From contig OY740768.1 of the NCBI GenBank assembly GCA_963513935.1, positions 21,265,177-21,329,176 on the forward strand: a DNA stretch of 64,000 nucleotides, written 5' to 3'. This document shows positions 1 through 15,214 of this stretch, piece after piece. Below the pieces are notes generated by a model. It did no database searches. It saw nothing but the letters and a program-made list of their open reading frames with translations, and was not told the origin of the DNA. Each line of letters begins with the position of its first letter. The first letter of the stretch is position 1. The position numbers and the translations under genes were made by a program. This DNA is from Aphrophora alni (taxonomy: Eukaryota > Arthropoda > Insecta > Hemiptera > Aphrophoridae).

Positions 1-2028
1 ATTTATTTTTGAACATTTATTTGTATAATTTATTATTTTAAAATTCAATAGAATATGTGGTGTTCAGGTTTTGAGAATGTCTAAACTAATTACTATATAA
101 TAAACCAACATTAAATGGCCCTAGTTTTGCATAGATTACCCAACGATATTTCTTATGTAATCGATTTTTTAGTCTCATAATAATATTACATTCTACAAGA
201 AGAGTGTTAAAATTTACCATCAAGAAACGTTCATCCAACTTTCATTCAATGTATTCCTTATTAAACATTTAAACATACGGAAATGTTGACACTTAAATTG
301 AAACATCTTCGCTTTTAATTAATTCATAAATTAGGCATTCTTGACGTATTTACCTGTTGTCATTATAATAGTTTTATCCTCAGTAGCAATTACTTATCAA
401 TAGAATAGCCATTAAATGAAAAAAAAATATCAAAGATTTTAATTATATATTTTTATTCTGCCCATTATATGTTTATATTAAACAAATATTACAGAATAAT
501 TTTAAATAAATGGGTTTACAATATTTTTAAGTTTATGTAACACAAATAAGTAATTTATTTTTAATTACTGTAAAATGTTTAATAGGCAGATCTTTTCACA
601 CTTCTATAATTAATATGTAGATGAGCTTCTTTGTAAGCTTTCATAAACCTTTCTTGTCATACGTTTGTTCTCGAAGTTCATATTAGGATGTAATACAAGA
701 TAAGACGTACATTGCTTGGAGCACTAGATGTAATCTTTATGCAAATTTCCATAATAATATCCCTGATAATATAAGTGGTAAAATAATTAAAGTCATAATC
801 CACATTTTCATCACCTTTAATATTCAGTTGTAATACAAAAGGTCATAATTTAAAGCAATTTAGTCCTTAAGTCCATAAAATGCTACGTATATCATTTAAG
901 AGTAGTTTATAAATAAAATATATACAAAAACTATAACAAATATCATCTATACCGTAAGTTTATGCATAACTAATTTAAATTATGCAATTATTATATGATT
1001 TACTAAGTATTCGTATTATTTAAATTATACAATTCTCGAGAAGAAATTGTGAAACATTTATCTTCAAATATTAGATGTATGTATCTTCAAAGGTATCTGC
1101 ATTTTAAGATATCATTAAAGATAGCAATATCGATCAAATTTTGCAGCAGGGTGGGGCAACCCACACGTTTAATTATCACTTGTACTAGCAAACACCGACT
1201 ACGGACCTTACTACTCTTGTTTTTTTTCTTTGGCGGTGCAGCAGTGATAAGTTTGGGTGTTTCTGATGAAATTCGACAATATAGAAGTAATTTAACAACC
1301 AAAAATTAGATGTCATAACAGCCATTCTAAAGTATCGGAGGTTTCAAGCATACTATTAAACTGTTTAAAACTTAATTATTCTAAAACAAAATATGTCACA
1401 AATATACCTTTTTTTTCACAAGGGTTCTAGTGTCTATCAGTTTCCATCAATCAAATAATAACCATCAAATCACCTTTTAAAGACAGTAACGGAGGTTATT
1501 CACACAAATGGCTAAGTCGTGACTCTTTAACTGTTAGTTAGAATTCCTGTGATTCATGATTGTATAAAAAATTCATGATAATAAACAATGACTCCGAAAA
1601 TTTTGGTTATTTATTTGGAGTTGTTTGTGTAAAAAAAACTACTCTAGAACTTCGTATTAACTATTTGAAAAAAAAAATAACGGAGATTTCAGCCTGAGTT
1701 ACAGAAGTTACCTGTGCAATTCAGGATGAAAAAAGTATGATGAATATGACTCAGATTAGGCTAATTTTTAAAAGTGATTTAAAGCGAGAAATCAATTTGC
1801 TATGACTGTAAATGAATGTGATCTAATTGTGATAAAAAATCATATATTTAGTAAAATAAAATAATTAGCCTAGTTTCTAAAGCTACCGTAATGTACTTTT
1901 TACTTCTATAAATTATAAAACAACTAAAACTCATAATTTTTCAGAAATAAAAATGTAAAATATCTTATACTAATTACAACAAAGTAGTGTAACTGTAATT
2001 AATTTCAAGAAACAAAACATAGTACTTG

Positions 2029-2211
2029 TCAAAGCCTCCCACACTTTTTCAATAGACTTCTGGAAAACATATTGTAAACAGTTAATACCAGTTCTTTCAT
2101 TTCTGGAGTATTTAAGATTTTCTTAATCTGTTCAAAGTTTATGAAATTAATGTCTTTTTCATCCATTCTAAATACTTTCTTAGAATTGTCACACGCTTTC
2201 ATGAACATCAC
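2029..2211 (-). other. unrecognised 60-codon open frame, possible exon relic
   Basis: The frame begins with MMFMKACDNSKKVFRMDEKD and contains an amphipathic, Glu/Lys-rich middle (PEMKELVLTVYNMF). I do not recognise a family. On the minus strand a pyrimidine-rich stretch ending in TTTTCAG lies just upstream (about 2245-2255), a plausible splice acceptor. The frame continues back toward it with a single in-frame TAA just before the first ATG. That would fit a decayed exon, but chance frames of this length are common in such DNA. No splice donor or partner exon is identified. Confidence 0.12.
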
Positions 2212-4762
2212 TTAAACCTCTCCTTCTTCTTCACAGACGTCACTCTGAAAAGCAAGTAGGCCTATATGTTATTGTCCAAATGTTCTTTGTGGGTTTTTTA
2301 TTATCCTATAAATTAAGGTGTTTTTCTCATAAATTGGTGTTTTTAAAATTCGTTTAGTAATTAGAAAATACTTATGATAGAGACCCCCTGTTTGTTCAAG
2401 AACTTTACATTTTTCGTGATATGTAAATGATGTTCAACTCAATATGGGTTTACAATTCAAAAGTTCAATTTCAATAGCCCCATCAAATAGAGATGTGACA
2501 AGGTCGTAAACAGTAAAAAAAAGTTCATTTTGTGTATCAGATTTACCCACCAAAATTACACTCGATTATTCTTCACAAACTCAGAGATATCAGTAAATAA
2601 TGAGACGTTCCAGCACCAGATATATGTATCAAAACTGCAATATTACTTGACGAATGTATTTTCAAAACTCATATATTATGGTGTTTAAAAAAATAATATA
2701 GTGGAGAAAAAATAATACAATTTTACAAAAACAGAAGAAGTTTCTCCACTAAATATAAAAAAAATAATAATTCCCTGTCGTTTAAGAACGTATAGGCGAG
2801 AAGTTATTCCTGAATAACAATAATAATAATATTAAATCTTTATAAGAAATTGATTTCTGCGGTTTTTAACTAAGTAAAATACAAATTATAACGTGACAAC
2901 ATATACGTTAGTTACGATAAATTTCAATAATGTCAGTCTGTATCAATATTTTAAATTCAACATACGTGGTGTACAACATTAAATTTTAAAGGTTAAGGAT
3001 ATACTTAATACTGTAGAAGAATTTATTTCATATTTTATCGTAATACAATAACAACATGTTTTCTTTCTCATTATTGTTTATGTATGTCAAACATTTAATT
3101 ATTCCACATTCAAACACTTTCGATTAAATTTGTACATTAATTGTACTATATCAAATGTTCAACATAAACATTGTCTCTTCTGTTTTCCTCTTAATATGAA
3201 ATGCAAGACTTTGTTTAAATTGGGACATCCACTTAATAATTGAAATGCAATTTGAAACTAGTAACAACTTCCGCTTAAAAAAAATAATATAAAGCGTTTC
3301 AATTTCTTGATGGTAAATCTAACTTTTGCGAAACAAACATCACATTGTTATCGATATGGGTGTGACTAATGTATTTCTAAGAATAGATGTATTCAGAATG
3401 ATATGTTTATTTCATGTCTGTAATTAACGAAATTTGGATATTTAAATTATATTTTTAGTTAAAGAACATATCACTGTAAGAAATAATATTCTTATATTTA
3501 TTTTAATAAATTATTCCACGAAGTTGAAACTAATTATAAAAGATTTATTGTACTACTTTAAAAATACCACATATTTTATATAGTTTAATAAAGAACTTTT
3601 TATGGTTTGAATTTAGAACCTTTTTAAAAATCACTTGTTAGTTGGTTAAGGACATATTTAGATATACAGTTTCATGAAAAGTAATTGTCGGTTGAAACAT
3701 TTTCTACTTTAATTTTTTTCTGAAGGTAAATAATAAAAACCTATAGACCGAAATACAGACAAATACTATTCCTTAAGAGAATATTTTTTATAAAAGGATT
3801 TTTTATGTATCAAAAACTAAATTTTTTCTAACATTATTTCAAAACTATACATACGTACTATTAAAATAAATTTGTTTATACAATAACAACTTCTTTCGTT
3901 ATTTTAATATAATAAACATAAGAATATTGGTTTTGACAGCGTCATGTGCTTTATTTGAATAATAAATTTCTAAATAGTTACGTTAATATTAGACATGAAC
4001 AAACAAGGAGTTCTGAATATACTCTTTTGTAGAAATACTTGTCACAAGCTATCGAAAACAACGTGATGTTTGTTTTGCTATAGTTAAGTCTACATGAAGT
4101 AACTGAACTTTGTTGCGTGTTTCAAATTGTCTTTGAATTATTGACTTACAGTTCAAAGTTAAACAATGTCTTGCATTTTTTATAAATAGAGGAACTGAAG
4201 AGTATATGTAGAACAAGTTTAGATATACAACTTAAAGCACAACTTTCTAAGTTTACGTTGAAACTTCTGAAGTTCACGTAGACTAACAAATACAGGTCTT
4301 ACTTGAGTTTCAGTAAAGTCTTCGATATTAAAAGAATAACACTCAAAATTATCTATAATGAATATTACAATAAAAGTATATTACTAATGAGAACATCTTG
4401 TGAATCTATTGCTTAATAACATCAAAAATACATTACTTTAATCGCCTTTATTTCAGCAAAGAATATAATATTTACTGAAGCGAAAATATCTCCTTGGTTA
4501 CACGTTTTAATACTTTATTACTGATCTAACATTAGTTTTTCTTATCGAGTTTCTATCCATCATTCTGGAACAAATACAAATAGTTCAATTTTCTATCGTA
4601 TTGCAAAGAATAATTGAAGAAAATTCCTAACGTTACAAGCCTTAAGAATATTACTTGCTGATATTAAAACTTTTGTTAATTGATTCATTTTTTAATGTAA
4701 ACATTTAGTCTTCATTTGCCCAATTATATATTGAAATAAATTTAAAATTGCGTGATCTCCAA

Positions 4763-4972
4763 TTAATTGTTATTACAAATAGTCTGTAGTCTTATTGCTA
4801 AAAGAGAACACGCTAACAACGCACTGTCTGACTCATATACTCCATTTTCTCTAATATACATTTCAAACCTTTTCTCTGTTTTTAAATTTAAAGCTGATTC
4901 GATAACTAACGTCATTCTAATTTGATTTTTTTCATGTTTTACTTCATTAAATACAATGATATGTGCACGCAT
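4763..4972 (-). other. unrecognised 69-codon open frame
   Basis: The reading has a more mixed residue composition than typical AT-driven frames here, with Glu, Arg, Ser, Ala and Leu spread through it and a block ESDSALLACSLLAIRL near the C-terminus. I cannot assign a family. There is no clear promoter, splice site or neighbour. It could be a chance frame or an exon remnant. Confidence 0.1.
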
Positions 4973-5793
4973 AAATCACAATTTATCAACAATTAAGTAA
5001 CTATAAATGAACTAAAAATGTACTATTCCTAAAAACCTACGTTTGGTGTAGTGCCCACAATTTGTCAAGCCAATATTTATATGGATACATTTTTAATTAT
5101 TTAAAAATGAAATACTCCTAAATTTGTATTACCTTCGCTTTTCAGGTACTTTAAGCCCATGAAAATAATAATATATAATGTAAGGCTCTCTATCTCTGTG
5201 TACCTATATTTTTTATGATTTTGCTTATGCAACATATAATAACTTCAATAACTTATTATGCCAAGTCTTATTAATTCTTCATGAATTGCTGATATGTTAA
5301 TGAAATTAAAGTGTAACCTCTCAAGTAAAACTTATATTGATTCTGATATTTTTTCATGGATTTATTAAAAACAAATTGCAATATTAAGCCCCTTACATAT
5401 TTTTGTAGCACCCTACCTTTTATATTATATACATATTGTTCTATTGTAAAATTAAATGTTGAACTCAAGAAATGACAACTTCATTTAAACGAAATTGAAT
5501 ATTGTTTTAAAAATTATAATTACTTTGGCTTTATTGTAGTACCTTTGTATTGTTATCTATATTGTGAAGGCATTGAACAATGTGCTTTGGATAAATTGCC
5601 TCAATGTTGCCTAGGCATTGGGCTTTGGCCTGATTTTTTATATTCAGTTCCAAAAAGCTTTAAACCTTTACGAACTGACATTCAAACATTGTTATTGCCA
5701 AAAAAATTGATTAGGGTTAACAATGTGTGCGTAGGTTCATCATTTTTGTTATATATTTAGAGTAACTGAAACAAACAAAAATATAACATTACG

Positions 5794-5814
5794 ATATATA
5801 TATATATATTTATG

Positions 5815-5860
<46 letters not shown>
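5794..5860. repeat. (TA)n microsatellite
   Basis: Alternating AT runs from 5794 with one short interruption (tttatgtt around 5809-5816), then an uninterrupted tract to 5860. A further (TA)n tract lies at 6026-6066, interrupted once. Confidence 0.95.
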
Positions 5861-5865
<5 letters not shown>

Positions 5866-8800
5866 GTTAAGGCAAAAACATAATTTAATAAAATAATAGC
5901 TTCAATACAACTTGTTAATTAAACGGACGTAGCATATTGAATTCAAATGGAAGTATAGTTTGTGTACTCCCAGTTTTTATTCTGGAGGCTTGAGACCCTT
6001 AGATCCAATAATACATATCTAAATTATTATATATATATATATATATATATAAATTATATATATATCGTGACTAAATTGTTTTATTACTATTATTTTTTGA
6101 AATTGTTAAAGTTGTACTACAGCAATAAAACTAAATACTTATTAATCAAGAAATTAGACCTAGTTCCGTCACTGATTTAAAATGATTACCGTTTTGTCGA
6201 CTTTGTAGATATCGTTTTGAGAACATTTAAACTTTTAAATAAAATAACCTCTCCAGTAGGTAAACAAATATCTTCACGGTCACTTTATTAAATCCCATCG
6301 CAGGAGAAATAGAAGTGTTATCTGTAGTTCTAAAAGTAAGCTGATTCTTTTATCATGACAAAAAACGATACAACTTATCTGTAGAGCAACTTTGTTAATT
6401 TTTTTTTATTATACACAAAAGTTATTTTTTTTGTATATTTAAGCTAAATATATACTAACAGATATTTATATTTTAAAACAGACAACTATTTAGCTGAACG
6501 CTATGTTAATTTTGTTACGTAAGAAAACTTAGCAAACGATTTCTTAATCCATACATTACTTATTTAAATATAAGACAAGTTGCGTTGTTGCTTCCGGCAC
6601 CTGACATTGTTGGAACATATTTCTAATTAACAAGGCATCCATCTTTTAGTGAACACAAACTTTTAATAACTTTTAGTTCATGTCAAGGAAATAGCAAAAT
6701 ATGACACTTCCTACACTGTGCACAAGTTTAAGTAGAGTGAATGGAAGTGAAAAGGTTGTGTGTAGATCGGGTCGGAGAGAATGGAAACTTACACTAAGGA
6801 GGGAAATAATATTGTAAGAGAAGTGGTGTAAACTGAACACACAATGATTGATTATTTGTTTTTGTGTTGTTGTATTTTTTTTTTCAGTTTTATATTTCAA
6901 TACAATGAAAGACTTACCTTCAGAATGCCAGAAATTAAATTTATTATTAACATCAGCACAAAGAGCGCCAAGGAAAATTATAAATACTCCCTTAAAAATG
7001 AAATCTCTATTTAAACGATGATTTGTAAAATATATATTACACTGTTTTTTTTTTTTTTTTTGGACGAGGGATTATAGTTACAGGTAGAACAATATTTCAA
7101 AACGTTTATAGCATAATGGAAGAAAATATTCAGTCAAGAAGAGGGGCTCTTTCTTTGTATTATCTATTATTTTTAAAATAACGTTTTGATGAAACAAACA
7201 CACACGCATATTTTTATATTATTTCCAAAACACTCTGATCTAATCCTGGGAATACATATGTTTTAGACTAAAATAATCACTATTACATTTTTAAATGTTT
7301 TGGTCACATTGTTTTAAAAAACCAAAGTTTTTATGTTGAACATTTAGGTGAATATTAATTAATATCCTCGGTTTTATTCGATCGTACCATTACAGAATAT
7401 TTAATTGGTATAAACAATAAGAGCCACCTTAAAAATTGGAAGAGGGAAGAAGATTAACAGTGTAATACGACGGCATGTTCAAACAGATTAAATTGCAAAT
7501 TTTGTTTACCCTCGTTGTTGTAGTTTTTCAAAATTTGAATTTGAAATTTAATGATGAATGCATATTTTAAATGGTCTGAAACGGAATATTTGTAAACGCT
7601 TTTATACCAAATTGGAGTACATATTACCTATATAATACAAAACATTTATTGATTCACAAACGTTAGACTTATGTCAATATGGGTTGTTTGGGTACATTGT
7701 ATGGTAATACCATTTTACATTATTATATTGCCTATTAAAGTGCTGATTATAGGAAGATAATTTAAGGATCAATTATATATAACTATCATGCATTATTACA
7801 TGATATTTTGTATTACTGGACGGATTACATTTATTTTGGTAAACATAAATAATTAATTCCAAATGAGGAAAAAAAAATATACGAAAAAGATAAATACCTA
7901 GAGTAAAAAAAGTTCTAAATTTTTTAAAAAAATATAAATAATATGAATATTGAATCAGCTGAAACAATATACTTCTATTTGAATAAATTCAATCTATACT
8001 CTTTGGAGCTATGGATATTGTTTCAACGTAAATAACTGAACTAGAAATAGTTATTAAAAAAAAAATACCGTTAGGTTTTTCAATGAATGCTTTTTCATGT
8101 GAAAATTTTACGAAAGTTTAGTAGTATCAAAGGAAAATTATCAATGCATTTTTCGTAACACGTACACTACACACTTCAATAAGTAAAAAGTTTTTTCTCA
8201 ACGGTTTACTCCTTAAAATATTTTGAAGCTCAATTCTTAGTAAATAACTATTAGTGATTTACTTCTTACCTCAGATATCATATATTTTTGATAAACTAAA
8301 ATTGAATGGAATAAAAACATGATGTACAATATATCACAAGAAACATATCTACTTTACAAAATAATATTAGTTTTAATTTATATATTAATATTCCGGTTGA
8401 TATTTTGGTTTTTTATTCAAACTGATAGTCTGGACAACCACTATACAATTTATTGAGATTATTTAAACTTGGGAATAAAAGTAATAGTGTATATAAATTT
8501 TAAGTAACCTCACATAAGTGAAGTTTTAAAAGTTTTTGATATTGATCTCGGAAAAATATTATTTAAAGTGCTAAGATCATATTTCTGTCGTACCCATAAA
8601 AGTTAATGTAATGAATTCAATTGATTAATAATAGAAAAAAATATTTCTGATTATAATGTCTGTAAAATTGATTATCCATATTTATAAACCATTACAAGAT
8701 AATTTTTTGTAATTTAAATCATTCCATTACCACTTGCAATTAATTGAAATAAAAGATACCTTTTACAAAATTCATTTTAAATATATGGATATATTAAATA

Positions 8801-11800
8801 TATATTTTTTATATTAGATACTAATAACTCTCTTAAATCGATAACAAATAGAAACAATACAAAAAAAAATTGAAAACTTAATTTTTATTACAATTACTAT
8901 TCCATTGATGTACATTTCGATAATAAGGTTATTTTTTTATTCCTATTTTGCTCCTAATCTACAATTTCATTAAAATCGTCCTTGAACCTCAACAGTTTAA
9001 AAAGATTACCTTCCGTTGCTGTAGGTGATACATAACCTCATAATTCAGTTACACTCTGTATCAGGATAAGTATACATAATAATACAAATTCTATGAGACA
9101 AATAATTTTTATCATAAGGAATATGCTTTCGAAATAATATTTAGTGTTTTATTCTTAAATGATTGAAGTTAAAATTTTATTCAATACGCATATTAATAGA
9201 CATTTTGAAACAGTATTTCTTAATATTCTTTTCTTCATTATAGTCTACGTTTTATAGTGCAGATAGTCTTGAACTTCCACATAATGAAAGTAGCAAATAT
9301 TGCTGACTTCGAAAATCGCAGTTACAAAGAAAACAATTTCGCTTTATTTGATTTCTGACCTAGATAGCTGTTTCAATTGTTATTAAATGCAATACTAGTA
9401 GGAAAAGTTTGCTTTGTTTGTTTTCATAAGATTGTAATTGGTATAAAACATTTATTTAAATAGAAAAGGAACTCATTTAGTTTTAATTGATTAGTCTTAA
9501 CGAAACTGAATTAATAAAAACTTATTAATATTCATCTAAAATATTCGTTATAATTTTTTTTTTTATTCTACAGTTTCTAATTTTAAATTTAACTGTATAT
9601 GTACGAACTTGTTGCTACAAAAATTAAGTTACCTATGTTTATTATTGCAATAATTAATGAAAGGGAAATTATAAATTTCGGGTACACTTGAGGAAGAGGT
9701 GTATTCTTAAAACAGATGACATTTTTGTCCCTCAGATCTACAAATGTATACAATTTTGTTACTTCCTCAAGAAGCTAGTCAAGTAATTTTATAATTCATC
9801 CCTTTTGTGAATGAAGAATGGTAGGTACAATCGTATAAAAATGAAAAACTATTGTCATTCTAAAAAAATAAAATTTTATAATGGTAACATTTTAAATTAT
9901 TTTTATATCTAAATTTGATTAGCATTATATGATTTAGGGTATTGGTTGTGTAGTGTAATTGTCAATAATTTTTTTCTATAATATGCCGATTACTTTGAAC
10001 ATTCAATAACTGAGAGAAGTGATAAAAATCGTAAACTAATTGTGGTAATTTAATAAACTTAAATAGCATTATTATTTAACTTGTAAAGATTAATGAGACT
10101 TAATAAACATACAACGCAAATACTTTCGATATCTGTTTAGGCGAATAACATAATCTATCAAGAGTAGTTGTATTTAAATGCAATTTACTCGTTTGCTTCT
10201 TATTCACTAGTAAAAATCCTGAAGGTTTATTATTCTGTTGGAATTAAACTTGAATTTTATTACAGAACATTCCTGTACCTAATAAATGAGATTGGAAAAG
10301 AAGGAAAAATAAATGCAAGGTTCAATATGTATTCGAATATTCCTGTAACGGTATTGGTTCTCCCCCCCCCCCCAAGACGAAGATGGACGCGCCTGGTTTT
10401 AATTCAATAATTTAAGTAAAAAAAGTATGTACTAGTGGATTAAGGTGATGTTTGAAAATTGACCTGGGAAAAAGTATCTAAGCGTAGGGTTGGAGAATAC
10501 ACCAACATTTTAATGGAGCGCTTGCGGAGAGGACGTAGAAAATCATGGTGCAGTAGAGTGTTGGAAGAAATTTGGTCATATCAAAAAAATATTGTCTTGA
10601 AGTTTAATAGGACTTAGCAAATTTCCTTCATTTCCTAAAATTCCTGATGTGTTGGATAGGGGATTTCTACAGTTCAAATAAAACGTTTTATTTTATTATT
10701 ATTTTGTATTTATGAGTACGTTTGCCCTTCGTGACTTGAAGTACAATTTGTAGAGAACAACAGATGATATATACTTATAAAAGCATATTTTTATTCAATC
10801 AGTTTTTAATTTGATATATCAAATAAAACGATATTATTCCTGCAGATTTTAAATATTTTTTCTCTTATCATATTTATTTTTAGCTTCTATTTTGTAAATT
10901 AATTTTGATTAACTTTAACTCAGATCACTGCTACATGTAAATACTCTACAACATCCATGTATTATATTTATTATTAGCAATATCTAGTGAAGTAATAAGT
11001 TATACTACAACGAATAATGGCATATTTGTTAAACAGTCAATGCATATGTCCTTATGCAAACAATAATGTTTAACAATATCAATGCAACACAAATGTAGAT
11101 AAGTAAATATTTACGATTATTTGTGTTTTATATTGACAATGCATACTTGGTTTAATAGTAAATAAAGACCAAGTGGTGGGTATGAAATATAAATCTACAC
11201 TCATTATATGGAATATAGCAAAAACAAACTACGCACATGTTTTATATCGTGTAATATCACATATTTAACACTGGTATATATTTTACACAAGGAAATAATC
11301 ACTTTTGTATGGTTAACCATGAAATAGTAATTTAGATCAACGCAAAGAGAAACATATTTTATGGTTTTATTTCAGGCTAATTTATTGTATTTAATCATAT
11401 ACTATTTTCATATTGAATCTGACATAATGAAACTACCTTGTGAATAGTATTACTTTAGGAGGCATGTACATTTAGGTACAGAATTACCCTCACTCTTTAT
11501 TGAAAGATACAAAATAACTGATGGTAGAATATTTTTTAATGTTTCTAAACTGTAATTTAAAACACATATTTATGTAAGTTGAATTTACGATAGTATGTCA
11601 AATGACAAGTAAAAGGAGATATATCTGGCGTGTAGTTAGTTTAGAAACATTTACACAAATTATTTTATCATTATGCTGTGCATTCAGTTAATTATAAATT
11701 TCTATGATAATATATTAAATTATGCGTTAAAAGTATAATATATCGTATTAATTTAAGTTTTTTGCTTCCAAAATTCTATTTTGTTATATTAAATGTTTAG

Positions 11801-13176
11801 TCAAATCTATGTGTCAATAAGTGTAAACTATCTATTTATTATATCAATCTTCCATTATTGAAGTAGTAGGTACATGTTGTCCAATATTTGACAAATGACA
11901 ATTCAATTTAAAGCCTAAGAAATACATTTTCATTCAAACATGTTAATCATTAAAATATTTAATTAAAATTCATATTTTTTATTTTATTTTATTAATGAAG
12001 ATGTAAATCTGTGTAAGTTGTCGCATTTTCTAACACTTATTAATAATTAAATTATATGGTTTTAACATTTAAAATACATGAAGTGTGGTTTTTCAAAAAA
12101 AAAAAACAGTCATAATTTATTAAAAGTTCAATTAAAAAAATTATATTTCGTTGTAACCAATAATCCTTCTATAAGAAATGAATATTGATAATAGTCAGAA
12201 AGTTAATATCAGAGCGTAAGAGCCAAACTAGAGACATGGAGTTTTAAAATGGACTTGTAATGTTTTTGGTAGTTTTTGTATTTTTAGCCATCACAACTGT
12301 GTGTTTCATAAATATATTGTAAATATTACTTTAATTGTAAGGTGGAAAATAATTCATATATTCGCGATATTAGTGATAAGTTATATTTCATTTTTGTCTG
12401 GTTATTATTGGCTGATGATTTATTATTGTAGAACACATTGTAATGAATTAATATTAGAATGATTGCTGACGTACCAACTGTTAAATTTTGATTTACCATT
12501 TATGTAGATAAAGATTTTTTTCCCCTCTTTAATATTTTTTTCAAGACATGTTAAAAGTCTATAATTTCAGGTGAATTCAACTTTGTAATAAATAAATCAT
12601 GTCAGTTAATGTAAATAAAGTTAAAGTAAATAAATATAATAAACAACATAAACTGGTGACACGATTTTTAATTTCGGTGTTTCAGTTACTGATTCAATTT
12701 AAGTAAATATTTGAAGGAACTCCGATACAAATAATTTACCATTATATGTACATTAATCATTCAGAGTAAAGGAATCATAATAATTATTCATTTATTTTAA
12801 CTTTCATAGTAACTTTCATTTTTATGAAGTATTATTTGGTTATTATTATCGTATAATATGGTGGAAGTTTAGGCATAATAGTTTCGTTGATAAAGGTTTT
12901 CTACAAATTTCTAATCTTTATAAAGTTTAATTATCATTTATTTTGTGGAAAACTTTATACTGTTTCTGTATAATATTTATTTTGATTGTGTAATTTATAT
13001 CATTTAATGATAAATGATTTTCTATTTAATGATAAATGTATTGCATCGTAAGAAAAATTATTATTGATTGTCTGTTAAACAATTTACGTTGTAAAAATAA
13101 AATCGTTCAATACACATACTCGAGTAAATATATTACTTAGAATAAATGTTATAGATACATAAGTGTACCAAATTTA

Positions 13177-13179
<3 letters not shown>
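5861..13179. other. AT-rich non-coding DNA
   Basis: No gene is seen. Besides the (TA)n at 6026-6066, the block holds a 9-bp CCGGCACCT motif at 6584-6603 shared with 21.6 and 34.9 kb, an inverted pair cttgaggaag/cttcctcaag near 9685 and 9765, and a 12-C run at 10362-10373. A slightly GC-richer patch at about 10450-10690 ends in an ATTTTATTATTATTTT stretch that could be a retroelement tail. None of these identifies a gene. Confidence 0.55.
10362..10373. repeat. poly-C run (12)
   Basis: Twelve consecutive C residues in otherwise AT-rich sequence. This is a likely slippage site and a likely sequencing or assembly weak point. Confidence 0.9.

Positions 13180-13208
<29 letters not shown>
13180..13208. 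repeat. (TA)n microsatellite
   Basis: Perfect alternating AT tract of about 29 bp. Confidence 0.95.
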
Positions 13209-13210
<2 letters not shown>

Positions 13211-14890
13211 TTATCGTATAGCCTATTTAATCTGTATATTATAAATGAATCAAATTCAATAATATCGTTAGTAAACATAAGATATTTATAGCCAGTATTG
13301 CTTTATTTTACGTATTGGAAGAGATGACATAATGTTAGAAAACCATGACACTGGATAACACAAAGTGTTAGAATTAAAAAAAAACAAATGTAGGAATATA
13401 TTTTACGCTTTTGAAAAAAAAAGCTTATACACTCTTGAATATATACTTTTAATTTCATATTTAAAATTTTTACAGAAAATACTATGAGATGGGTGGAAAA
13501 ATCGTGGTTGATTTTTATACGTATTTAATGATTTAAAACCCACTGATTTCAAAAATTGGCTTTAAAAATGATACTTTCCTGTCTTTCGTATTCAGTATAT
13601 GTACCTCTCTAAATAACAAACACGTGGACCATTTAAATCTAATTTAATTTAATGGATATTTGATATATCTTTGAACTTTATATACATAATTCAATTTTCA
13701 GTGCTAACTACTACAAGAGGAAGACACGAAACTATTTCCTTACAACATAATGTATACATACGAATTTGATTAATTATTAATTTTTATGTCTCCAAAAAAA
13801 AAAACTTAGTGATATCAATCCCTGAAAAAAATCCGTTTAAAATATGCAAATAATAAATACTCGGCCACGGCGCTGTTATATATATAACTAATCTCCTAAT
13901 ATCAGATATTACTAAGTCTGAATGGCAGAAACTATAGAAAAAATATAGGTTTGGAAGTAAATATAGGTAAAAAAAGTAGGTGCTGTTCAAAGTATAACTA
14001 GTGCTTAAAATGTAAAATCCTTATCAATTTTGTAGAACATATGAACTGATTATCAATAAGTCATATCTTTTATTCCCATGTTAATATAATACATGGACTA
14101 TACTTATAAGTTGTGGATCTAGTTTGTTCACATGAAATAATTTTAAAATATCAAATGTACCATATCAAAATTTACCCAAATTTTACAGATGAAACAAGCA
14201 AACTATATTAAAATTGTTTCACAGCTTCATTGTGAAACGGAGAAAGAGAATGTAATTAAAATATGCAATAATTGTACAGCTACGTTTACATTCAATATAA
14301 AATTAAGTTTACTTCGTGCCCTTTCATATATTACGTCAAAAAATTGGAATATGATTGAATTTTCCTTGATATTCTCGACACTTAATGATTATTAGGTGAA
14401 TAAATATAGAACGTATAATTTCCATACATATTACTTTGCCAAGTAATGTAGTTATAATATACAACTATTCTAGGAAAAATGCCATATAAACTATTTTCAG
14501 TTTTTACTGTGCATGAATAATTTGAACGTAAAACCTCATAATTATAAGTTCACACATACAAATAGTGGATTACGGAAGGGAAATCTGTATATTTGGAAAG
14601 GATATGTTATTTTCTAGCTATGAAGCTAGTATCAAGTTATTCTGGAATGTTTCCGTTGTCACAAGTTGTAAATAAAAACATAAACAAACTTAGTACATAT
14701 CACCGAAACAAAGACATAAAACTTAATCATAGTAGGGCCGTTGTTATATAGTAGGACTGTACGCACAAGAAAGTGGATCTACTATGTATATAATATAAAA
14801 TGTTATGCATAATTACAATGCATTTATTTGGTTCCGGACTTAACATATACATGTAAAAATCATGTTTTCACAATAAATAAGCGGTAAACA

Positions 14891-14893
<3 letters not shown>

Positions 14894-14957
<64 letters not shown>
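14894..14957. repeat. (TA)n microsatellite
   Basis: Perfect alternating AT tract of 64 bp, one of the longest in the window. Confidence 0.95.
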
Positions 14958-14959
<2 letters not shown>

Positions 14960-15197
14960 AACGGAAAATAATTTCTCTAAACGTAAAATACAGACATTCA
15001 TTAATATATCAAAATATCATTCATAATGAAGTTCGAAAAATTCTCATGTTTAAGTATATATCACGAGAAGAAAGTAACCTGCCATAACATAAGAATAGAT
15101 AATATGGGGGAAATAAAATTTGCAAGTGATAGTGGAATGTTAATGATGTTAAGATAAATTACTCAAAGAGAACATGTTCACAATATTCACAAATAAA

Positions 15198-15214
15198 TAT
15201 ATATATATATATAT
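15198..15214. repeat. (TA)n microsatellite
   Basis: Short perfect AT alternation of about 17 bp. Confidence 0.85.

Larger units (their letters stand above)
1..5793. other. AT-rich non-coding DNA
   Basis: I see no gene here. The sequence is very AT-rich with scattered homopolymer runs and stops in all frames. Two minus-strand open frames (2029-2211 and 4763-4972) look somewhat more protein-like than their surroundings and are listed separately. No tRNA, rRNA, tandem array or transposon end is recognisable. Confidence 0.6.

Noticed and set aside
1049..1309. Overlapping open frames on both strands as a gene
   Set aside because: Low-complexity Lys/Leu/Phe-rich readings on both strands, with no motif, signal or splice context. 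They fit chance frames.
4763..4972. Weak resemblance of the C-terminal half to RNase PH-type exosome subunits
   Set aside because: Only scattered similarity over about 40 residues, with no catalytic or RNA-binding signature and no further exons. Not supportable by eye.
5545..5760. 71-codon plus-strand frame with several Cys
   Set aside because: No recognisable Cys spacing or domain, and it lies beside a (TA)n array. Treated as chance.
12590..12680. LTR end plus primer-binding-site-like sequence (aactggtgacacg)
   Set aside because: I could not find a partner LTR, polypurine tract or any gag/pol reading nearby.
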